Assembly (NCBI RefSeq): GCF_026157065.1
Contig: NZ_JANLGQ010000003.1
Location: 124,001 to 188,000, forward strand
Length of the DNA: 64,000 nucleotides
Reading direction: 5' to 3'
Origin: Enterococcus sp. HY326
GTDB taxonomy: Bacteria; Bacillota; Bacilli; Lactobacillales; Enterococcaceae
Each line of letters starts with the position of its first letter. The stretch's first letter is position 1. The notes below the pieces were generated by a model, which had not been told where the DNA came from, did not search any database, and saw only the letters and a list, made by a program, of their open reading frames with translations. Positions 51,885 to 62,587 of the stretch are shown here, one piece after another. Position numbers and translations under genes: made by a program.

Positions 51885-53557
51885 TTGGCAATTTATTGCA
51901 GGGAAGTGTGTTCTTCCTCGTATTAATTGGATTGGCAATACCATTAGGTTGGTATATAAAGGAAATTTTACAAGGGAACATTCCTAAATATATGCGGTTT
52001 TTACAACCGGTTGAGAGATTCTTTTATCGAATTATCGGGCCGGCTAGTCGACACACGATGAAGGCTAAACAATATTTGGTTTCAATATTGATGGTCTCAT
52101 TATTTTCACTACTGGCTTTATTGCTAATTTTAATGACACAAGGCTGGCTGCCCCTCAATGGCAATGGCGCAGAAAATCTAAGCTTTCCGCTAGCTGTTAA
52201 TATTGCCGTCAGCTTTATTACTAATACAAACTGGCAGGCTTATGCCGGTGAAGAAATGCTTTCAAATTTCTCGCAAATTTTTGGTTTAACCGTGCAAAAC
52301 TTTTTATCTGCGGCTATTGGGATTGCCGTCTTATCCGTTTTAATCCGCGGTTTAATCCAGCGACAGCAAAAATTTATTGGAAATTTTTGGCAGGATATTG
52401 TGCGCAGTTTAGTTTATCTATTGCTGCCACTGGCGACAATTGTGGCGATTTTATTAATGTCCCAAGGAGTTGTCCAGACCTTCAGCAGTGGCTTTAATTA
52501 TGAAGGACTAAATGGTGAAAGTTTATGGTTGGCCTTAGGAACAGTCGCTAGCCAAGTAGCCATCAAACAATTAGGCACAAATGGCGGTGGTTTCTATGGT
52601 GCCAATTCGGCCTATCCCTTTGAAAATCCGAATCTGCTGACAAATTTTATTGAAAATATCAGCATTCTCTTAATTCCAATGGCGCTGATTTTTGCCTTTG
52701 GTTTTTGGGTTAAAGAATGGCAGCAGGGACGAACCATTTTCATTGTTTCTTTAAGCTTTATCTTGTTGGCGGTGGTTGGTGTATTAATCAGTGAAACTTA
52801 TGGTCCACAATTTGCAGATGTTTTAGGGCAAGCAAATTTAGAAGGCAAAGAAATGCGTTTTGGTGTCGGCTGGTCTAGCATTTGGGCAGTCAGTACGACC
52901 GCGGCTGCCAACGGTTCGGTCAATGCCATGATGGATAGTTTTACTCCTTTTGGCGGCTTGATTCCAATGTTTTTGATGCAGCTGGGAGAAATTATTTTCG
53001 GCGGTGCCGGCAGCGGCCTTTACGGAATGCTCGCCTTCATTTTATTGGCCGTTTTCGTGGCGGGGCTATTAGTGGGCCGCACGCCAGAATATTTAGGCAA
53101 GAAAATTGAAGTTTTTGATATGAAGATGGCTAGTCTGGTGATTTTAACACCATTGTTGCTAACGCTCTTTGGCGGCATGCTCTTAGTCTTACATCCAGAT
53201 ATTTTTTCTTGGTTGAAAAATTCAGGGCCCCATGCCTTTACTGAAGTGCTATACAATGCAACTTCCTTAGCAAATAACAACGGGAGTGCCTTTAGCGGCA
53301 TGACAGCGGACACGACTTTTTTAAATCTTCTAGGTAGCGGCATGATGCTATTGTCCCGTTTTATGCCAATGGCGGCGATTCTTTTTCTAGGACAAAACTT
53401 GAGCCAGAAAAAAATTGCAGCCGTCAGCGAAGGGACCTTATCGACCACAAACGCAACCTTTGTCGTCATGCTAATGATTGTGATTGTCGTCATCGGTGCT
53501 TTGAGCTTTTTACCGGCAATGGCCTTAGGACCGATTGCAGAATTTTTTACAAACTAG
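51881..53557 (+). CDS. kdpA: KdpA, potassium-binding channel subunit
   Basis: 558-residue membrane subunit with ten or so helices that forms the selectivity filter of the high-affinity potassium ATPase. Filter-type repeats are seen in SFITNTNWQAYAGE, LGTNGGGFYGANSAYPFENP and TTAAANGSVNAMMDSFTPFGG. AAGGGGG precedes the ATG. It is followed by kdpB after 51 bases. Confidence 0.96.
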   Translation: MIGNLLQGSVFFLVLIGLAIPLGWYIKEILQGNIPKYMRFLQPVERFFYRIIGPASRHTMKAKQYLVSILMVSLFSLLALLLILMTQGWLPLNGNGAENLSFPLAVNIAVSFITNTNWQAYAGEEMLSNFSQIFGLTVQNFLSAAIGIAVLSVLIRGLIQRQQKFIGNFWQDIVRSLVYLLLPLATIVAILLMSQGVVQTFSSGFNYEGLNGESLWLALGTVASQVAIKQLGTNGGGFYGANSAYPFENPNLLTNFIENISILLIPMALIFAFGFWVKEWQQGRTIFIVSLSFILLAVVGVLISETYGPQFADVLGQANLEGKEMRFGVGWSSIWAVSTTAAANGSVNAMMDSFTPFGGLIPMFLMQLGEIIFGGAGSGLYGMLAFILLAVFVAGLLVGRTPEYLGKKIEVFDMKMASLVILTPLLLTLFGGMLLVLHPDIFSWLKNSGPHAFTEVLYNATSLANNNGSAFSGMTADTTFLNLLGSGMMLLSRFMPMAAILFLGQNLSQKKIAAVSEGTLSTTNATFVVMLMIVIVVIGALSFLPAMALGPIAEFFTN

Positions 53558-53608
53558 TTGAATAATCAAAAATGTTGTAACTATTTATGATATAAAAGGG
53601 GAAATCAA

Positions 53609-55639
53609 ATGAACAAATTATACCAAGCGGCGCTACTAGATGCTGTCAAAAAATTAGATCCCCGCTTGCAAATAAAAAATCCGGTGATGTTTATCGTCTA
53701 TATCGGTGCAATTGTCACTAGCATTTTATGTTTTACCAAGCAAAGCGTGCCCCTCTGGTTTATGGTGACAGTCGCCTTTTTCCTATGGCTGACACTCTTG
53801 TTTGCCAATTTTGCCGAAGCGATTGCCGAAGGACGAGGAAAAGCGCAGGCCTCTAGTTTAAAAGAGGCCAAAAAAGCCGTACCGGCCTTTAAAATCCAAC
53901 AGCCAAATGATTGGCAGCAGGAAAAATTCATTGAAGTGATTTCTTCTGATTTAAAAAAAGGTGACTTAATTTATGTCAAAGCCGGCCAACAAATTCCCGC
54001 TGATGGTGAAGTCATCGAAGGGGCTGCTTCGGTGGACGAAAGTGCCGTGACCGGAGAATCGGCACCAGTCATTCGGGAATCCGGTGGGGACCGCAGTGCG
54101 GTGACTGGCGGGACTAGCTTAGTGTCAGATTTTCTGGTAATAAAAGTGACCGCTGAAAATGGCCACTCCTTTTTAGATAAAATGATTTCGATGGTGGAGG
54201 GCACGCAACGGAAAAAAACGCCGAATGAAATTGGGCTGCAAATCTTTTTGGTGACGCTGACGATTATTTTCTTAGCAGTTGCTGTCACACTGGTGCCCTT
54301 CACTGATTTTTCCAGCCAATTAGCCGGCAATGGCGAAGCCTTATCAACTGTCATTGTGATTGCATTGTTAATTTGTTTAGCCCCGACAACTATCGGCGCT
54401 TTGGTTTCTAGTATCGGGATTGCTGGGATGAGTCGGCTGACCAAAGAAAACGTGATTGCCATGAGCGGTCGTGCGATTGAAGCGGCCGGCGATGTGGATA
54501 TTTTATTATTAGATAAAACAGGAACAATTACGTTAGGCAACCGGCGAGCCAGTGAGTTTTTACCAGTTGCTGGCGTTAATGAACGGGATTTAGCTGATGC
54601 AGCGCAGCTTTCTTCTTTATCCGATGAAACGGCTGAGGGCCGCAGTATTGTCGTTTTAGCCAAAGAAAAATTTGACATCCGTGAACGAGAATTTACCGAC
54701 AAGGAAGTTGAATTTATTGATTTTAGTGCAAAAACCCGCATGAGCGGTATTAATTACCAAGGCACGCAAGTCAGAAAAGGTGCCGCTGATACAATGAAAA
54801 AATACGTCGAGGCAGCTGGCAAAACTTATCCTGCTGACTGCGATGAACTCGTCGATAAAGTTGCCCGAGCTGGCGGAACGCCACTGGTTGTTGTCAAAGA
54901 CTTACAAGTTTTAGGCGTGATTTACTTAAAAGATATCGTTAAAAACGGCGTTAAAGAAAAATTTTCAGATATGCGAAAAATGGGCATTAAAACCATTATG
55001 ATTACTGGCGATAATCCTTTGACAGCGGCGGCGATTGCCGCTGAAGCGGGAGTCGATGACTTTTTAGCTGAAGCGACGCCGGAAAATAAAATGACTCTGA
55101 TTCGTAATTATCAAGAAGAAGGACACTTAGTGGCGATGACTGGCGATGGTACCAATGATGCGCCGGCTTTGGCCCAAGCCGATGTTGCTTTGGCGATGAA
55201 TACCGGAACCCAAGCCGCCAAAGAAGCCGGCAACATGATTGACTTAGATTCTAGTCCGACTAAATTATTGCAGGTGGTACGAATTGGGAAACAATTGCTG
55301 ATGACCCGTGGCGCTTTGACAACCTTTAGTATCGCCAATGATATTGCCAAATATTTTGCGGTGATTCCCGTCTTGTTTTACAGTATTTATCCGCAGCTGA
55401 ATGCCTTAAACGTGATGCATTTAGCAAGTCCTTTAACGGCGATTTTAGCCGCCTTGATTTATAATGCGCTGATTATTGTCGCTTTAATTCCCTTGGCTTT
55501 AAAAGGCGTGCGCTATAAAGAAAAACCTGCCAGCCAAATTTTGCGGGACAATTTATTGCTCTATGGTTTAGGCGGCATGTTGGCACCTTTTGTTGCCATC
55601 AAGCTGATTGATATGCTGTTAGCGCTGATTATTTTATAA
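53609..55639 (+). CDS. kdpB: KdpB, P-type ATPase subunit
   Basis: 676-residue catalytic subunit. The phosphorylated Asp302 is in [12 protein letters not shown], the actuator domain has [15 protein letters not shown], and the hinge has [21 protein letters not shown]. The membrane segments are those expected for class IA P-type ATPases. AAGGGGAAATC precedes the ATG. It hydrolyses ATP to drive potassium through KdpA. Confidence 0.97.
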   Translation: MNKLYQAALLDAVKKLDPRLQIKNPVMFIVYIGAIVTSILCFTKQSVPLWFMVTVAFFLWLTLLFANFAEAIAEGRGKAQASSLKEAKKAVPAFKIQQPNDWQQEKFIEVISSDLKKGDLIYVKAGQQIPADGEVIEGAASVDESAVTGESAPVIRESGGDRSAVTGGTSLVSDFLVIKVTAENGHSFLDKMISMVEGTQRKKTPNEIGLQIFLVTLTIIFLAVAVTLVPFTDFSSQLAGNGEALSTVIVIALLICLAPTTIGALVSSIGIAGMSRLTKENVIAMSGRAIEAAGDVDILLLDKTGTITLGNRRASEFLPVAGVNERDLADAAQLSSLSDETAEGRSIVVLAKEKFDIREREFTDKEVEFIDFSAKTRMSGINYQGTQVRKGAADTMKKYVEAAGKTYPADCDELVDKVARAGGTPLVVVKDLQVLGVIYLKDIVKNGVKEKFSDMRKMGIKTIMITGDNPLTAAAIAAEAGVDDFLAEATPENKMTLIRNYQEEGHLVAMTGDGTNDAPALAQADVALAMNTGTQAAKEAGNMIDLDSSPTKLLQVVRIGKQLLMTRGALTTFSIANDIAKYFAVIPVLFYSIYPQLNALNVMHLASPLTAILAALIYNALIIVALIPLALKGVRYKEKPASQILRDNLLLYGLGGMLAPFVAIKLIDMLLALIIL

Positions 55640-55663
55640 CAGAGAAACTTAGGAGGTTCAAAA

Positions 55664-56197
55664 ATGAAACAAACAGTCTTAGCCAGTCTGCGATTTTTAG
55701 TTTTAGCGATTGTCGTGTTTGGCGGTTTATATACCTTGGTAATCACCGGTGTTGGCCAGACATTTTTCTCAGAAAAAGCAGACGGCAGCTTGATTGTTCA
55801 AGAAGGCAAAGTTGTCGGCTCAAAATTAATCGGTCAAGACATGCAGGCAGCCGACTATTTTCAAGGTAGACCAACTGAAGTCAGCAATCTAGCGGTATTT
55901 TCTGCTGAGCAGGCAAGCCTAGTAGCCAAACGAAAAGAAACATTACTAACTGAAAATCCGACACAGACTGAGGTGCCTCTTGATTTAGTCACCGCTTCGG
56001 CCAGCGGTGTCGATCCTGATATCAGTCTCGCCGCTGCTGAATTTCAAGTGGCCCGAATTGCCAATCAACGGAATCTTTCAGAAGAGGCAATCAATGCTAT
56101 AATAAAAGCACAAACCCAACGGGATTTTCTCAGCAATCGAGCGTATGTTAATGTTTTAGCATTAAACTTGGCCTTAGATAAATTGAGTCAAGAGTAA
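55664..56197 (+). CDS. kdpC: KdpC, potassium ATPase subunit
   Basis: 177-residue subunit with one N-terminal transmembrane helix. The soluble part shows GSKLIGQDMQAADYFQGRPT and ASASGVDPDISLAAAEFQVARIA, both standard for KdpC. TTAGGAGG precedes the ATG, 24 bases after kdpB. KdpC stabilises the complex and affects nucleotide binding. Confidence 0.96.
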   Translation: MKQTVLASLRFLVLAIVVFGGLYTLVITGVGQTFFSEKADGSLIVQEGKVVGSKLIGQDMQAADYFQGRPTEVSNLAVFSAEQASLVAKRKETLLTENPTQTEVPLDLVTASASGVDPDISLAAAEFQVARIANQRNLSEEAINAIIKAQTQRDFLSNRAYVNVLALNLALDKLSQE

Positions 56198-56208
56198 TTG
56201 GAGGAATT

Positions 56209-58845
56209 ATGGTGGCAGAAAACCGACCAAGCGCTTCAGAATTACTAAAAAAAATTCAACGGGAGACTTCGCAGCGGGGACGCTTGCGGGTCTTCTTTGG
56301 CTTTGCTGCCGGTGTCGGCAAGACCTATGCCATGTTGCAGGAGGCTCAAGAGCTGCAGCAATTGGGCCGGGATGTTTTAGTCGGCTATGTCGAGCCCCAT
56401 GACCGGCCGGAAACCAATAAATTATTGCAGGGCTTACCTCAATTAGCAGCAAAAGATGTCACTTATCGTGGCATCACTTTAAAAGAGTTTGATGTCGATC
56501 AGGCCTTAGCCATTAAACCGGAAATTATTTTGGTGGATGAATTGGCCCACACCAACGCCCCCGGCTCCCGCAATAAAAAAAGATACCAAGACGTCGAAGA
56601 ATTATTACAAGCGGGCATTAATGTGTTAACGACGATGAACGTTCAGCATTTGGAAAGCTTAAATGATTTAGTCGATGACATTACCGGTGTAGAAGTGCAA
56701 GAGACTGTGCCTGATACCGTTTTAAAACAGGCCTCGATTAAAGTTGTGGACATTGAACCGGAGGAATTGATTGAGCGTTTAGCCGAAGGGAAAATTTATG
56801 CAGCCGGCAATGCCCGCAAGGCGTTGGAAAACTTTTTTTCCCTTGATAAATTGGATCAATTGCGGGGCTTAGCAATTCAGCGGGCCTCAGATTATATCAA
56901 TCAGGCAGCTGTCACCAATAAAGTTCAAACCAAGCTACTGACAATTGTCGAGGACCGTTTTCCCAAAATGGGAGAAAAATGTATCCGCTGGACGGCTCGG
57001 TTAGTGCAGGGCTTTGGTGTCGATTGGACGGTTGTCTTGGTGCATTCGCAAAATGAACCAGAAACAAAGGATGCGAGCTTTTTATTAGACCTCGGAGAAA
57101 AACTGGGAGCTGAAACCGTCACGCTGGAGGAAGACAGCAGCTATGAAACGATTGCTAAATATGCGGAGTTAATTCAGGCAACTGATATTGTGATGGGCAA
57201 GCGGCTCAATCAAAAATGGTACGAACGACTTTTTGTCAGCGACCCGGAGGATATTTTGCTGGAACAGCTGACGGATATTGAAATCCATTTAGTGCCTTAT
57301 CAAGAGAAGGGACAAAAAACAAAGTGGTGGCAGGAGCTGATTCCCACAGGCGGCTGGGGGAATTTGATGGTTACTTTGTTGATGGTCATCAGCGCCACGA
57401 TTATCACGGAAATTTTACAGTGGTTTCATTTTGGCGACCAAAATCAGATGATGATTTATTTGGTCTTTGTTTTAATCACAGCCCGTTTAACAAACGGCTA
57501 TCTTTGGAGCGGCTTAGCCTCCATTTTAAGCGTGCTGATTTATACGTATTTATTTGTTGAGCCCCGCTATTCACTGGTGATTAATCGGGCGAGCTACTTG
57601 ATTACCCTGTTGATTATGCTGATTGTCGCTTTAATGGTCAGCAATTTAGTTGTTCGTTTAAAAATGAAGGCCAGCAGTGCGATGGAGCGGGAGCACCAAT
57701 TGGAAATTTTATATGAGCTGAACAAACGCTACGTTGTGGCAACGGATAATCAAGAAATTTATGATACGGCGACGAGTTTTTTAGCCCGCCTTTTAAAGCG
57801 GGAAATTGTTTTATACAGTCCGGAAACTGAAATTATCAGCCACAGTCCCGAAACGGCTCAGACATTGCAAACCAAAGAAGAAATGGGGGTCGCCTTTTGG
57901 ACCGGTAAAAATCAGCGGGAGGCGGGCTTTGGCACGGACACTTTAGGTGGCGCCAAAGGTTATTATTTGCCAGTGGCCGCCGAGGGACAAACCCTAGCTG
58001 TTTTAGGAATTTTACGGAACCAGCAGCATAATTTAGAAAATAATCAATTAAATTATTTGCGATTGGTCACGACACAATTGGCCATCGTGCTAGAACAATC
58101 CCGCCTGAAAAATACTCAACAGGAAATGCGGGTGGAAAATGAGCGGGAAAAAGTCCGCAGCAATCTTTTGCGGGCGGTCTCCCATGATTTACGGACACCA
58201 CTGACCTCAATTTCAGGTCTAGCGGAAACCTTGATTGAAGACGAAGAACAACCAAATTTAGCTAAAGCAACGAAAGTGAAACTATTGCAAGACGTCAAAG
58301 ATGAATCCCAGTGGCTAGTGCGAATGGTAGAAAATTTATTGTCGGTCACCAGAATTAATATGGACACGATGGAGGTCACGAAAACGCCAGAACTTGTCGA
58401 AGAAATCGCCGAGGCCGTTTTAGCCCGTAGCCGCAAAGCTTATCCCGAAAAGCAATTACAGATTGATTTGCCCGCGGAGATGCTCTTTGTGGCCGCTGAC
58501 CCAATTTTATTGGAGCAGGCGCTATTCAATTTAATTGAAAATGGCTTCCGCCACGGCAATCAAGGGACACCGGTCAAAATGAGTATCAGCTATCAAGAGC
58601 CCTTTGTGACTTTTCAAATCAGTAGTCAAGGCCAGATGACTCAGCAGCAATATCAAAAAATCCTCCATAATTTATCCAGTGATGATGAGATACCCGTTGA
58701 TTCGAAAAATGGTCTTGGAATCGGTCTAAGTATCGTTAAAACGATTATCAAGGCCCATGACGGCCAACTGCAGGTGTTGCAGGCTGGAAAAGAAACAATT
58801 TTTGAAGTCAAAATTTTAGGAGAGGAGAGTTCCTATGAAGCCTAA
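56209..58845 (+). CDS. kdpD: KdpD, potassium-sensing histidine kinase
   Basis: 878-residue sensor kinase of full length. The N-terminal KdpD domain contains the Walker-type loop GFAAGVGKTYAM and VDELAHTNAPGSRNKKRYQD. A Usp-like domain, four transmembrane helices (about 375-480), a GAF-like domain and the HisKA/HATPase core follow. The phospho-His is near residue 659 in RAVSHDLRTPL. TTGGAGGAATT lies upstream of the ATG. It controls kdpFABC through KdpE. Confidence 0.96.
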   Translation: MVAENRPSASELLKKIQRETSQRGRLRVFFGFAAGVGKTYAMLQEAQELQQLGRDVLVGYVEPHDRPETNKLLQGLPQLAAKDVTYRGITLKEFDVDQALAIKPEIILVDELAHTNAPGSRNKKRYQDVEELLQAGINVLTTMNVQHLESLNDLVDDITGVEVQETVPDTVLKQASIKVVDIEPEELIERLAEGKIYAAGNARKALENFFSLDKLDQLRGLAIQRASDYINQAAVTNKVQTKLLTIVEDRFPKMGEKCIRWTARLVQGFGVDWTVVLVHSQNEPETKDASFLLDLGEKLGAETVTLEEDSSYETIAKYAELIQATDIVMGKRLNQKWYERLFVSDPEDILLEQLTDIEIHLVPYQEKGQKTKWWQELIPTGGWGNLMVTLLMVISATIITEILQWFHFGDQNQMMIYLVFVLITARLTNGYLWSGLASILSVLIYTYLFVEPRYSLVINRASYLITLLIMLIVALMVSNLVVRLKMKASSAMEREHQLEILYELNKRYVVATDNQEIYDTATSFLARLLKREIVLYSPETEIISHSPETAQTLQTKEEMGVAFWTGKNQREAGFGTDTLGGAKGYYLPVAAEGQTLAVLGILRNQQHNLENNQLNYLRLVTTQLAIVLEQSRLKNTQQEMRVENEREKVRSNLLRAVSHDLRTPLTSISGLAETLIEDEEQPNLAKATKVKLLQDVKDESQWLVRMVENLLSVTRINMDTMEVTKTPELVEEIAEAVLARSRKAYPEKQLQIDLPAEMLFVAADPILLEQALFNLIENGFRHGNQGTPVKMSISYQEPFVTFQISSQGQMTQQQYQKILHNLSSDDEIPVDSKNGLGIGLSIVKTIIKAHDGQLQVLQAGKETIFEVKILGEESSYEA

Positions 58846-59518
58846 TATTTTATTAATTGAAGATGATTCAGTAATCACCGATTTTATGCAAGTAGTTATA
58901 GAAAAGGAAGGCTATCAACTGGCAACGACCGTTGATGGCATGAGCGGCCTGAATTATTTTCAAGGCCATGAGGTGGATTTAATTTTGCTGGATTTAGGTC
59001 TGCCAGATATTGACGGCAGCGAATTACTAAAAATAATTCGCAAACAAAGCCAAGTGCCGGTGATTATTATTTCAGCTCGAGATAACGAACAGGGCAAGGT
59101 CGATGCGCTGGATTTAGGGGCGGATGATTACGTCACCAAACCCTTTGGCACTAGGGAATTATTAGCGCGGATTCGTACAGCTTTGCGACATAAAAATTTT
59201 CAAGCGCAGGCTGAGCCAATTATTACCAATGGCGCCTTGAAATTAGATATTCCCCGCCATCAATTACTTAAGGAGGAGACAGAAATTCATTTGACTAAAA
59301 ATGAATATCGAATTGTTAAAGTCCTCTTTGAAAATCTTGGAAAAGTAGTGACCTATAAAACTTTGATGACCGCCGTGTGGGGCCCTTACACTGGCGACCA
59401 GCAAGTGCTGCGGGTCAACCTCTCCAATATCCGCAAAAAAATTGAAAGCAATCCGCTGGAACCTGAATACTTATTTACTGAAATTGGCGTCGGCTACCGC
59501 TTGAAGGATTGGCGCTAA
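58835..59518 (+). CDS. kdpE: KdpE, response regulator
   Basis: 227-residue OmpR-type regulator. The receiver domain has EDD near the start, the phospho-acceptor Asp53 in LILLDLGLPD, and Lys in VTKPFG. A winged-helix DNA-binding domain follows, with VTYKTLMTAVWGPYTGDQQVLRVNLSNIRKK. Its ATG overlaps the end of kdpD by 11 bases; GGAGAGGAG in kdpD is the ribosome site. It activates the kdp operon when potassium is low. Confidence 0.96.
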   Translation: MKPNILLIEDDSVITDFMQVVIEKEGYQLATTVDGMSGLNYFQGHEVDLILLDLGLPDIDGSELLKIIRKQSQVPVIIISARDNEQGKVDALDLGADDYVTKPFGTRELLARIRTALRHKNFQAQAEPIITNGALKLDIPRHQLLKEETEIHLTKNEYRIVKVLFENLGKVVTYKTLMTAVWGPYTGDQQVLRVNLSNIRKKIESNPLEPEYLFTEIGVGYRLKDWR

Positions 59519-59520
59519 TC

Positions 59521-59549
59521 AAAAAATCCGTCTTAGTACGGATTTTTTT
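59521..59549 (+). terminator. Terminator after kdpE
   Basis: AAAAATCCGT pairs with ACGGATTTTT around CTTAGT, with further T after. Confidence 0.9.
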
Positions 59550-59591
59550 CTGTCTATTTTTTGATAAACTTAAAAAGTGGAGGGGATTTTA

Positions 59592-59963
59592 ATGAGTTGT
59601 TTAGGAAATATTATTTGGTTTATCTTTGGCGGACTGATTGGGGCCGTTACTTGGTTTCTAGCCGGCTGTCTGTGGTGCATCACGATTATTGGCATTCCTG
59701 TCGGCCTGCAATGCTTCAAATTTGCTGGTTTAGCCTTGGCGCCTTTTGGCAAAGAAGTTGTTTATGGTGGCGGTGGGGGCAGTCTAATTTTAAATATTCT
59801 CTGGTTGATTTTCTCGGGGATTCCTTTGGCACTCGGCCATTTGGGAAGTGCGATCCTTTTAATCATTACGATTATTGGTATTCCATTTGCCATGCAGTCT
59901 CTGAAAATGGCAAAGCTCGCATTGATGCCTTTTGGCGCTCAGATTGTGAGCAGTCGGTATTAA
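59592..59963 (+). CDS. YccF-domain membrane protein
   Basis: 123-residue inner-membrane protein. Two repeated hydrophobic YccF units are present, each with the ITIIGIPxGxQ pattern (CITIIGIPVGLQCFKFAGLALAPFG and LIITIIGIPFAMQSLKMAKLALMPFG, quoted in parts). A GGGGGSL turn lies between them. GGAGGGG precedes the ATG at 59592. Function is unknown in the family; it is transcribed alone. Confidence 0.85.
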   Translation: MSCLGNIIWFIFGGLIGAVTWFLAGCLWCITIIGIPVGLQCFKFAGLALAPFGKEVVYGGGGGSLILNILWLIFSGIPLALGHLGSAILLIITIIGIPFAMQSLKMAKLALMPFGAQIVSSRY

Positions 59964-60135
59964 AAAAAGTGTTATACAGTATTGAAAAGATTATCCGAAC
60001 AAAGATACTTACTGCTTTTCTTAGCATAATTGGCACGAAGCGCTGATTAAAAATTAGCTGGCAGTTTAGTAGAAAATTGTTCGGATATTTTTTATGGAAA
60101 AGTTGTTTATAAGACTATTATTTTGAACCAAAGCT

Positions 60136-60951
60136 TTACTCAGAAGCCAGTCGATAATCTCGAGGGGAAAAACCAGTATTCTTCTTAAAGACCCGGGAAA
60201 ATTGTTGAGTATTTTCATAGCCAACAGAATAAGAAATGACTTTCACTGGTAAATCTGACTCAGTTAATAATTTTTGTGCCTTACGCACTCGCAGAGTCGT
60301 TAAATATTCTTTAGGGCTGGTTTCTAATTCATTTTGAAAGAGTCGATGCAAATAGCTACGATCAATTCTCAAGGCTTCGGCAATCTCATTGATTTGTAGA
60401 TTATGTTCATAATTATTGTGCATAAATTGAATAGCTTCTGTTAATAGTTGGCTTTTTTTACTGCGGGGCTGTGTCTGTTCAACAGGAAAATGGCTCACCA
60501 ATTGAAAGAGAATTTCCAGCAGCTTTCCATTTAGTAAAATATCGTTATCTTGGTGAACATAAGAAATTTCAATCATCTCACTTAATAGTTCTTTAATCTG
60601 TAAACTGTTTGAATTTTTGAAAATAGGATTATTATAAGTTATCGTTGTCCGCTGAAGATATTCTTTGGCCAACGCTCCCCGAAAACCAATCCAATAAAAT
60701 ACCCAAGGATCCTCTGAATCAGCTACATATTTAATTGGCAAGTTTGGTTCAATAAAGAAGAAATCATCTGCACCTAGATTGTAAGTCTGGTTGCCGGAGG
60801 TGAATTTTCCTTTTCCTTTGTAGATATAATGCAACATATAGCCACTGCGGACAGTTGGTCCATAGACATGACCTTTAGGAGTTGGTTCATAGCCTCCAGA
60901 ATACAAATAAAGTTGTTCACTTTCAATATGGTTATTAAAAAAATAGTTCAT
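60136..60951 (-). CDS. AraC-family regulator
   Basis: 271-residue activator. An N-terminal cupin-like sugar-sensing domain (about 1-150; NQTYNLGADDFFFIEPNLPI) is followed by two helix-turn-helix units: LQINEIAEALRIDRSYLHRLF and VKVISYSVGYENTQQFSRVF, ending KKNTGFSPRDYR. It resembles MsmR/RafR-type activators. AAGGAGATTC lies upstream of the ATG. It is divergent from the second sucrose-type PTS, which it probably activates. Confidence 0.9.
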   Translation of the reverse strand: MNYFFNNHIESEQLYLYSGGYEPTPKGHVYGPTVRSGYMLHYIYKGKGKFTSGNQTYNLGADDFFFIEPNLPIKYVADSEDPWVFYWIGFRGALAKEYLQRTTITYNNPIFKNSNSLQIKELLSEMIEISYVHQDNDILLNGKLLEILFQLVSHFPVEQTQPRSKKSQLLTEAIQFMHNNYEHNLQINEIAEALRIDRSYLHRLFQNELETSPKEYLTTLRVRKAQKLLTESDLPVKVISYSVGYENTQQFSRVFKKNTGFSPRDYRLASE

Positions 60952-61012
60952 CTTTGAGAATCTCCTTTAGATAAGACAAATCCACATTGATTGTCTACAT
61001 TTCTGCATTTAA

Positions 61013-61042
61013 TTTTAATGGAATAGTCGTTAAAATGGAACT
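61013..61042 (+). promoter_or_regulatory. Direct repeats ahead of the second PTS operon
   Basis: TTTTAATGGAATAG and TTAAAATGGAACTA occur about 17 bases apart, followed by a TATAAA-like box. Direct half-sites next to a promoter suit an AraC-type activator. The intergenic region is only about 130 bases long. Confidence 0.4.
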
Positions 61043-61082
61043 ATAAATAATCAAGTTGCAGAGGTTTAGGAGGATAAACTGA

Positions 61083-62585
61083 ATGGAAAAAGATTTGAAA
61101 AAAACAGTTGCTGAAATTGCTGAAGCTGTTGGTGGTGTTGAAAACATTGAAAAGGTGACTCATTGTGCGACCCGTTTGCGCCTCGTTTTAAAGGATAATA
61201 GCGCTATGAATCTTGAGGAAGCCGAAAATGTTTCGTTAGCAAAAGGAGCCTTTGTGGCTGGTGATCAATTACAGATTATTTTTGGGGCAGGCTTAGTCAA
61301 TCAAGTATATGCTGAATTTTTAAAGAGCTTTAATCAAACAATTGATGACACTCAACCGCAAGTAACACAAAGTAATAAGAAAAAGCAGAATCCTATTCAA
61401 TCATTTATCAAATCAATTTCAGATGTCTTTATCGAGATTATGCCATCTATTTTAGCGGCAGCTTTATTAATGGGGTTAACCTCCTTATTGTCGACAAAAG
61501 GACTATTTGGTTCTGAATCAATTGTTGAGATGCTGCCACAAATTGCTGGCTTAAACCGAATTATTTCCATTGCTAGCTCAGGGATTTTTACTTTTCTACC
61601 GATGATTGTTGCCTACTCTGCAACCAAACGGTTTGGTGGCCGACCAGCATTAGGCTTAGCTATCGGAGCCATTATGGTGCATCCTAATTTAGGTGATGCT
61701 TTTCAAGTTGCCTCTGGCTCAGCCTCAGCAGAACTAGTTGATTTATTTGGCTTAAATGTTGAACTCGTTGGCTTTCAAGGAGGGATAATCATTGCCCTGA
61801 TGATTGGCTTTGTGGTAGCAAAACTTGATAATTTCTTTAATAGAGTCTTACCAGATATTATTAAATTTGTATTGTCACCGATGCTGACAATTCTAATTTC
61901 TTCCTTGCTTTTATTTATTGTGATTGGTCCACTAGGCAGAGCTTTGGGGGATGGTTTAACCAACAGTCTACTGTGGATGGCAGAACATTTAGGGATTTTT
62001 GGTTATATGATTTTTGCCGGGGTTCAACAAATTATCGTTATCACAGGATTACATCATACTTTTGGTGCGATTGAAGGGCAATTACTATCAAACACTGGTC
62101 GAGATTTCTTAAATCCTTTGATGTCAGTTGCTTTAGTAGCTCAAGGTGGTGCTGTTCTAGGATATATGTTGTTAAACAGAAAGAATAAAAAAATTAGAGA
62201 AATCTCTATTTCAGCTTTTACCTCAGTCTTGTTTGGCATTTCTGAACCAGCCTTATTCGGTGTTACACTGAAATATAAATTTCCATTAGTTGCTGGTTGT
62301 TTGGCGGGAGCTGTTGGTGGAGCTTATGTCCATCTATCGAAATTAACTGCAGTTGGTTATGGTACCACGGGATTGCCGGGTTTTACAATTGTTGATCCAG
62401 CCAATCAAGGCTATCTGCATTTTGCAATTTCTCATTTATTAGCCATTGGGTTAGGAATTACTTTTACTTTAATTTTAGGCAAGTTCTACAATAAGGGAAC
62501 CAATCGAGATGTCATCACAGAAGAAGCACGGGAAGCTGACATTGAAAATGACGCTGAAGCAATCATCAAAGCGGTGGAGGAATAA
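61083..62585 (+). CDS. PTS EIIBC component, sucrose/beta-fructoside type
   Basis: 500-residue PTS permease in EIIB-EIIC order. The phospho-Cys is in [15 protein letters not shown] linker rich in Gln, Lys and Asn is followed by about ten membrane helices, with GLHHTFGAIEGQL and FGISEPALFGVTLKYKFPLV. No EIIA is fused. TTAGGAGG precedes the ATG. A GH32 hydrolase follows directly. The EIIB is similar to, but clearly different from, the ScrA at the left edge. Confidence 0.9.
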   Translation: MEKDLKKTVAEIAEAVGGVENIEKVTHCATRLRLVLKDNSAMNLEEAENVSLAKGAFVAGDQLQIIFGAGLVNQVYAEFLKSFNQTIDDTQPQVTQSNKKKQNPIQSFIKSISDVFIEIMPSILAAALLMGLTSLLSTKGLFGSESIVEMLPQIAGLNRIISIASSGIFTFLPMIVAYSATKRFGGRPALGLAIGAIMVHPNLGDAFQVASGSASAELVDLFGLNVELVGFQGGIIIALMIGFVVAKLDNFFNRVLPDIIKFVLSPMLTILISSLLLFIVIGPLGRALGDGLTNSLLWMAEHLGIFGYMIFAGVQQIIVITGLHHTFGAIEGQLLSNTGRDFLNPLMSVALVAQGGAVLGYMLLNRKNKKIREISISAFTSVLFGISEPALFGVTLKYKFPLVAGCLAGAVGGAYVHLSKLTAVGYGTTGLPGFTIVDPANQGYLHFAISHLLAIGLGITFTLILGKFYNKGTNRDVITEEAREADIENDAEAIIKAVEE

Positions 62586-62587
62586 TG

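Noticed and set aside
53971-54741. Long open frame on the minus strand opposite kdpB
   Set aside because: Shadow of the highly conserved P-type ATPase gene; no start signals or recognisable domain.
59561-60046. Plus-strand frame overlapping yccF
   Set aside because: The other frame encodes a clear YccF protein with a good ribosome site; this one is Trp- and Cys-rich nonsense.
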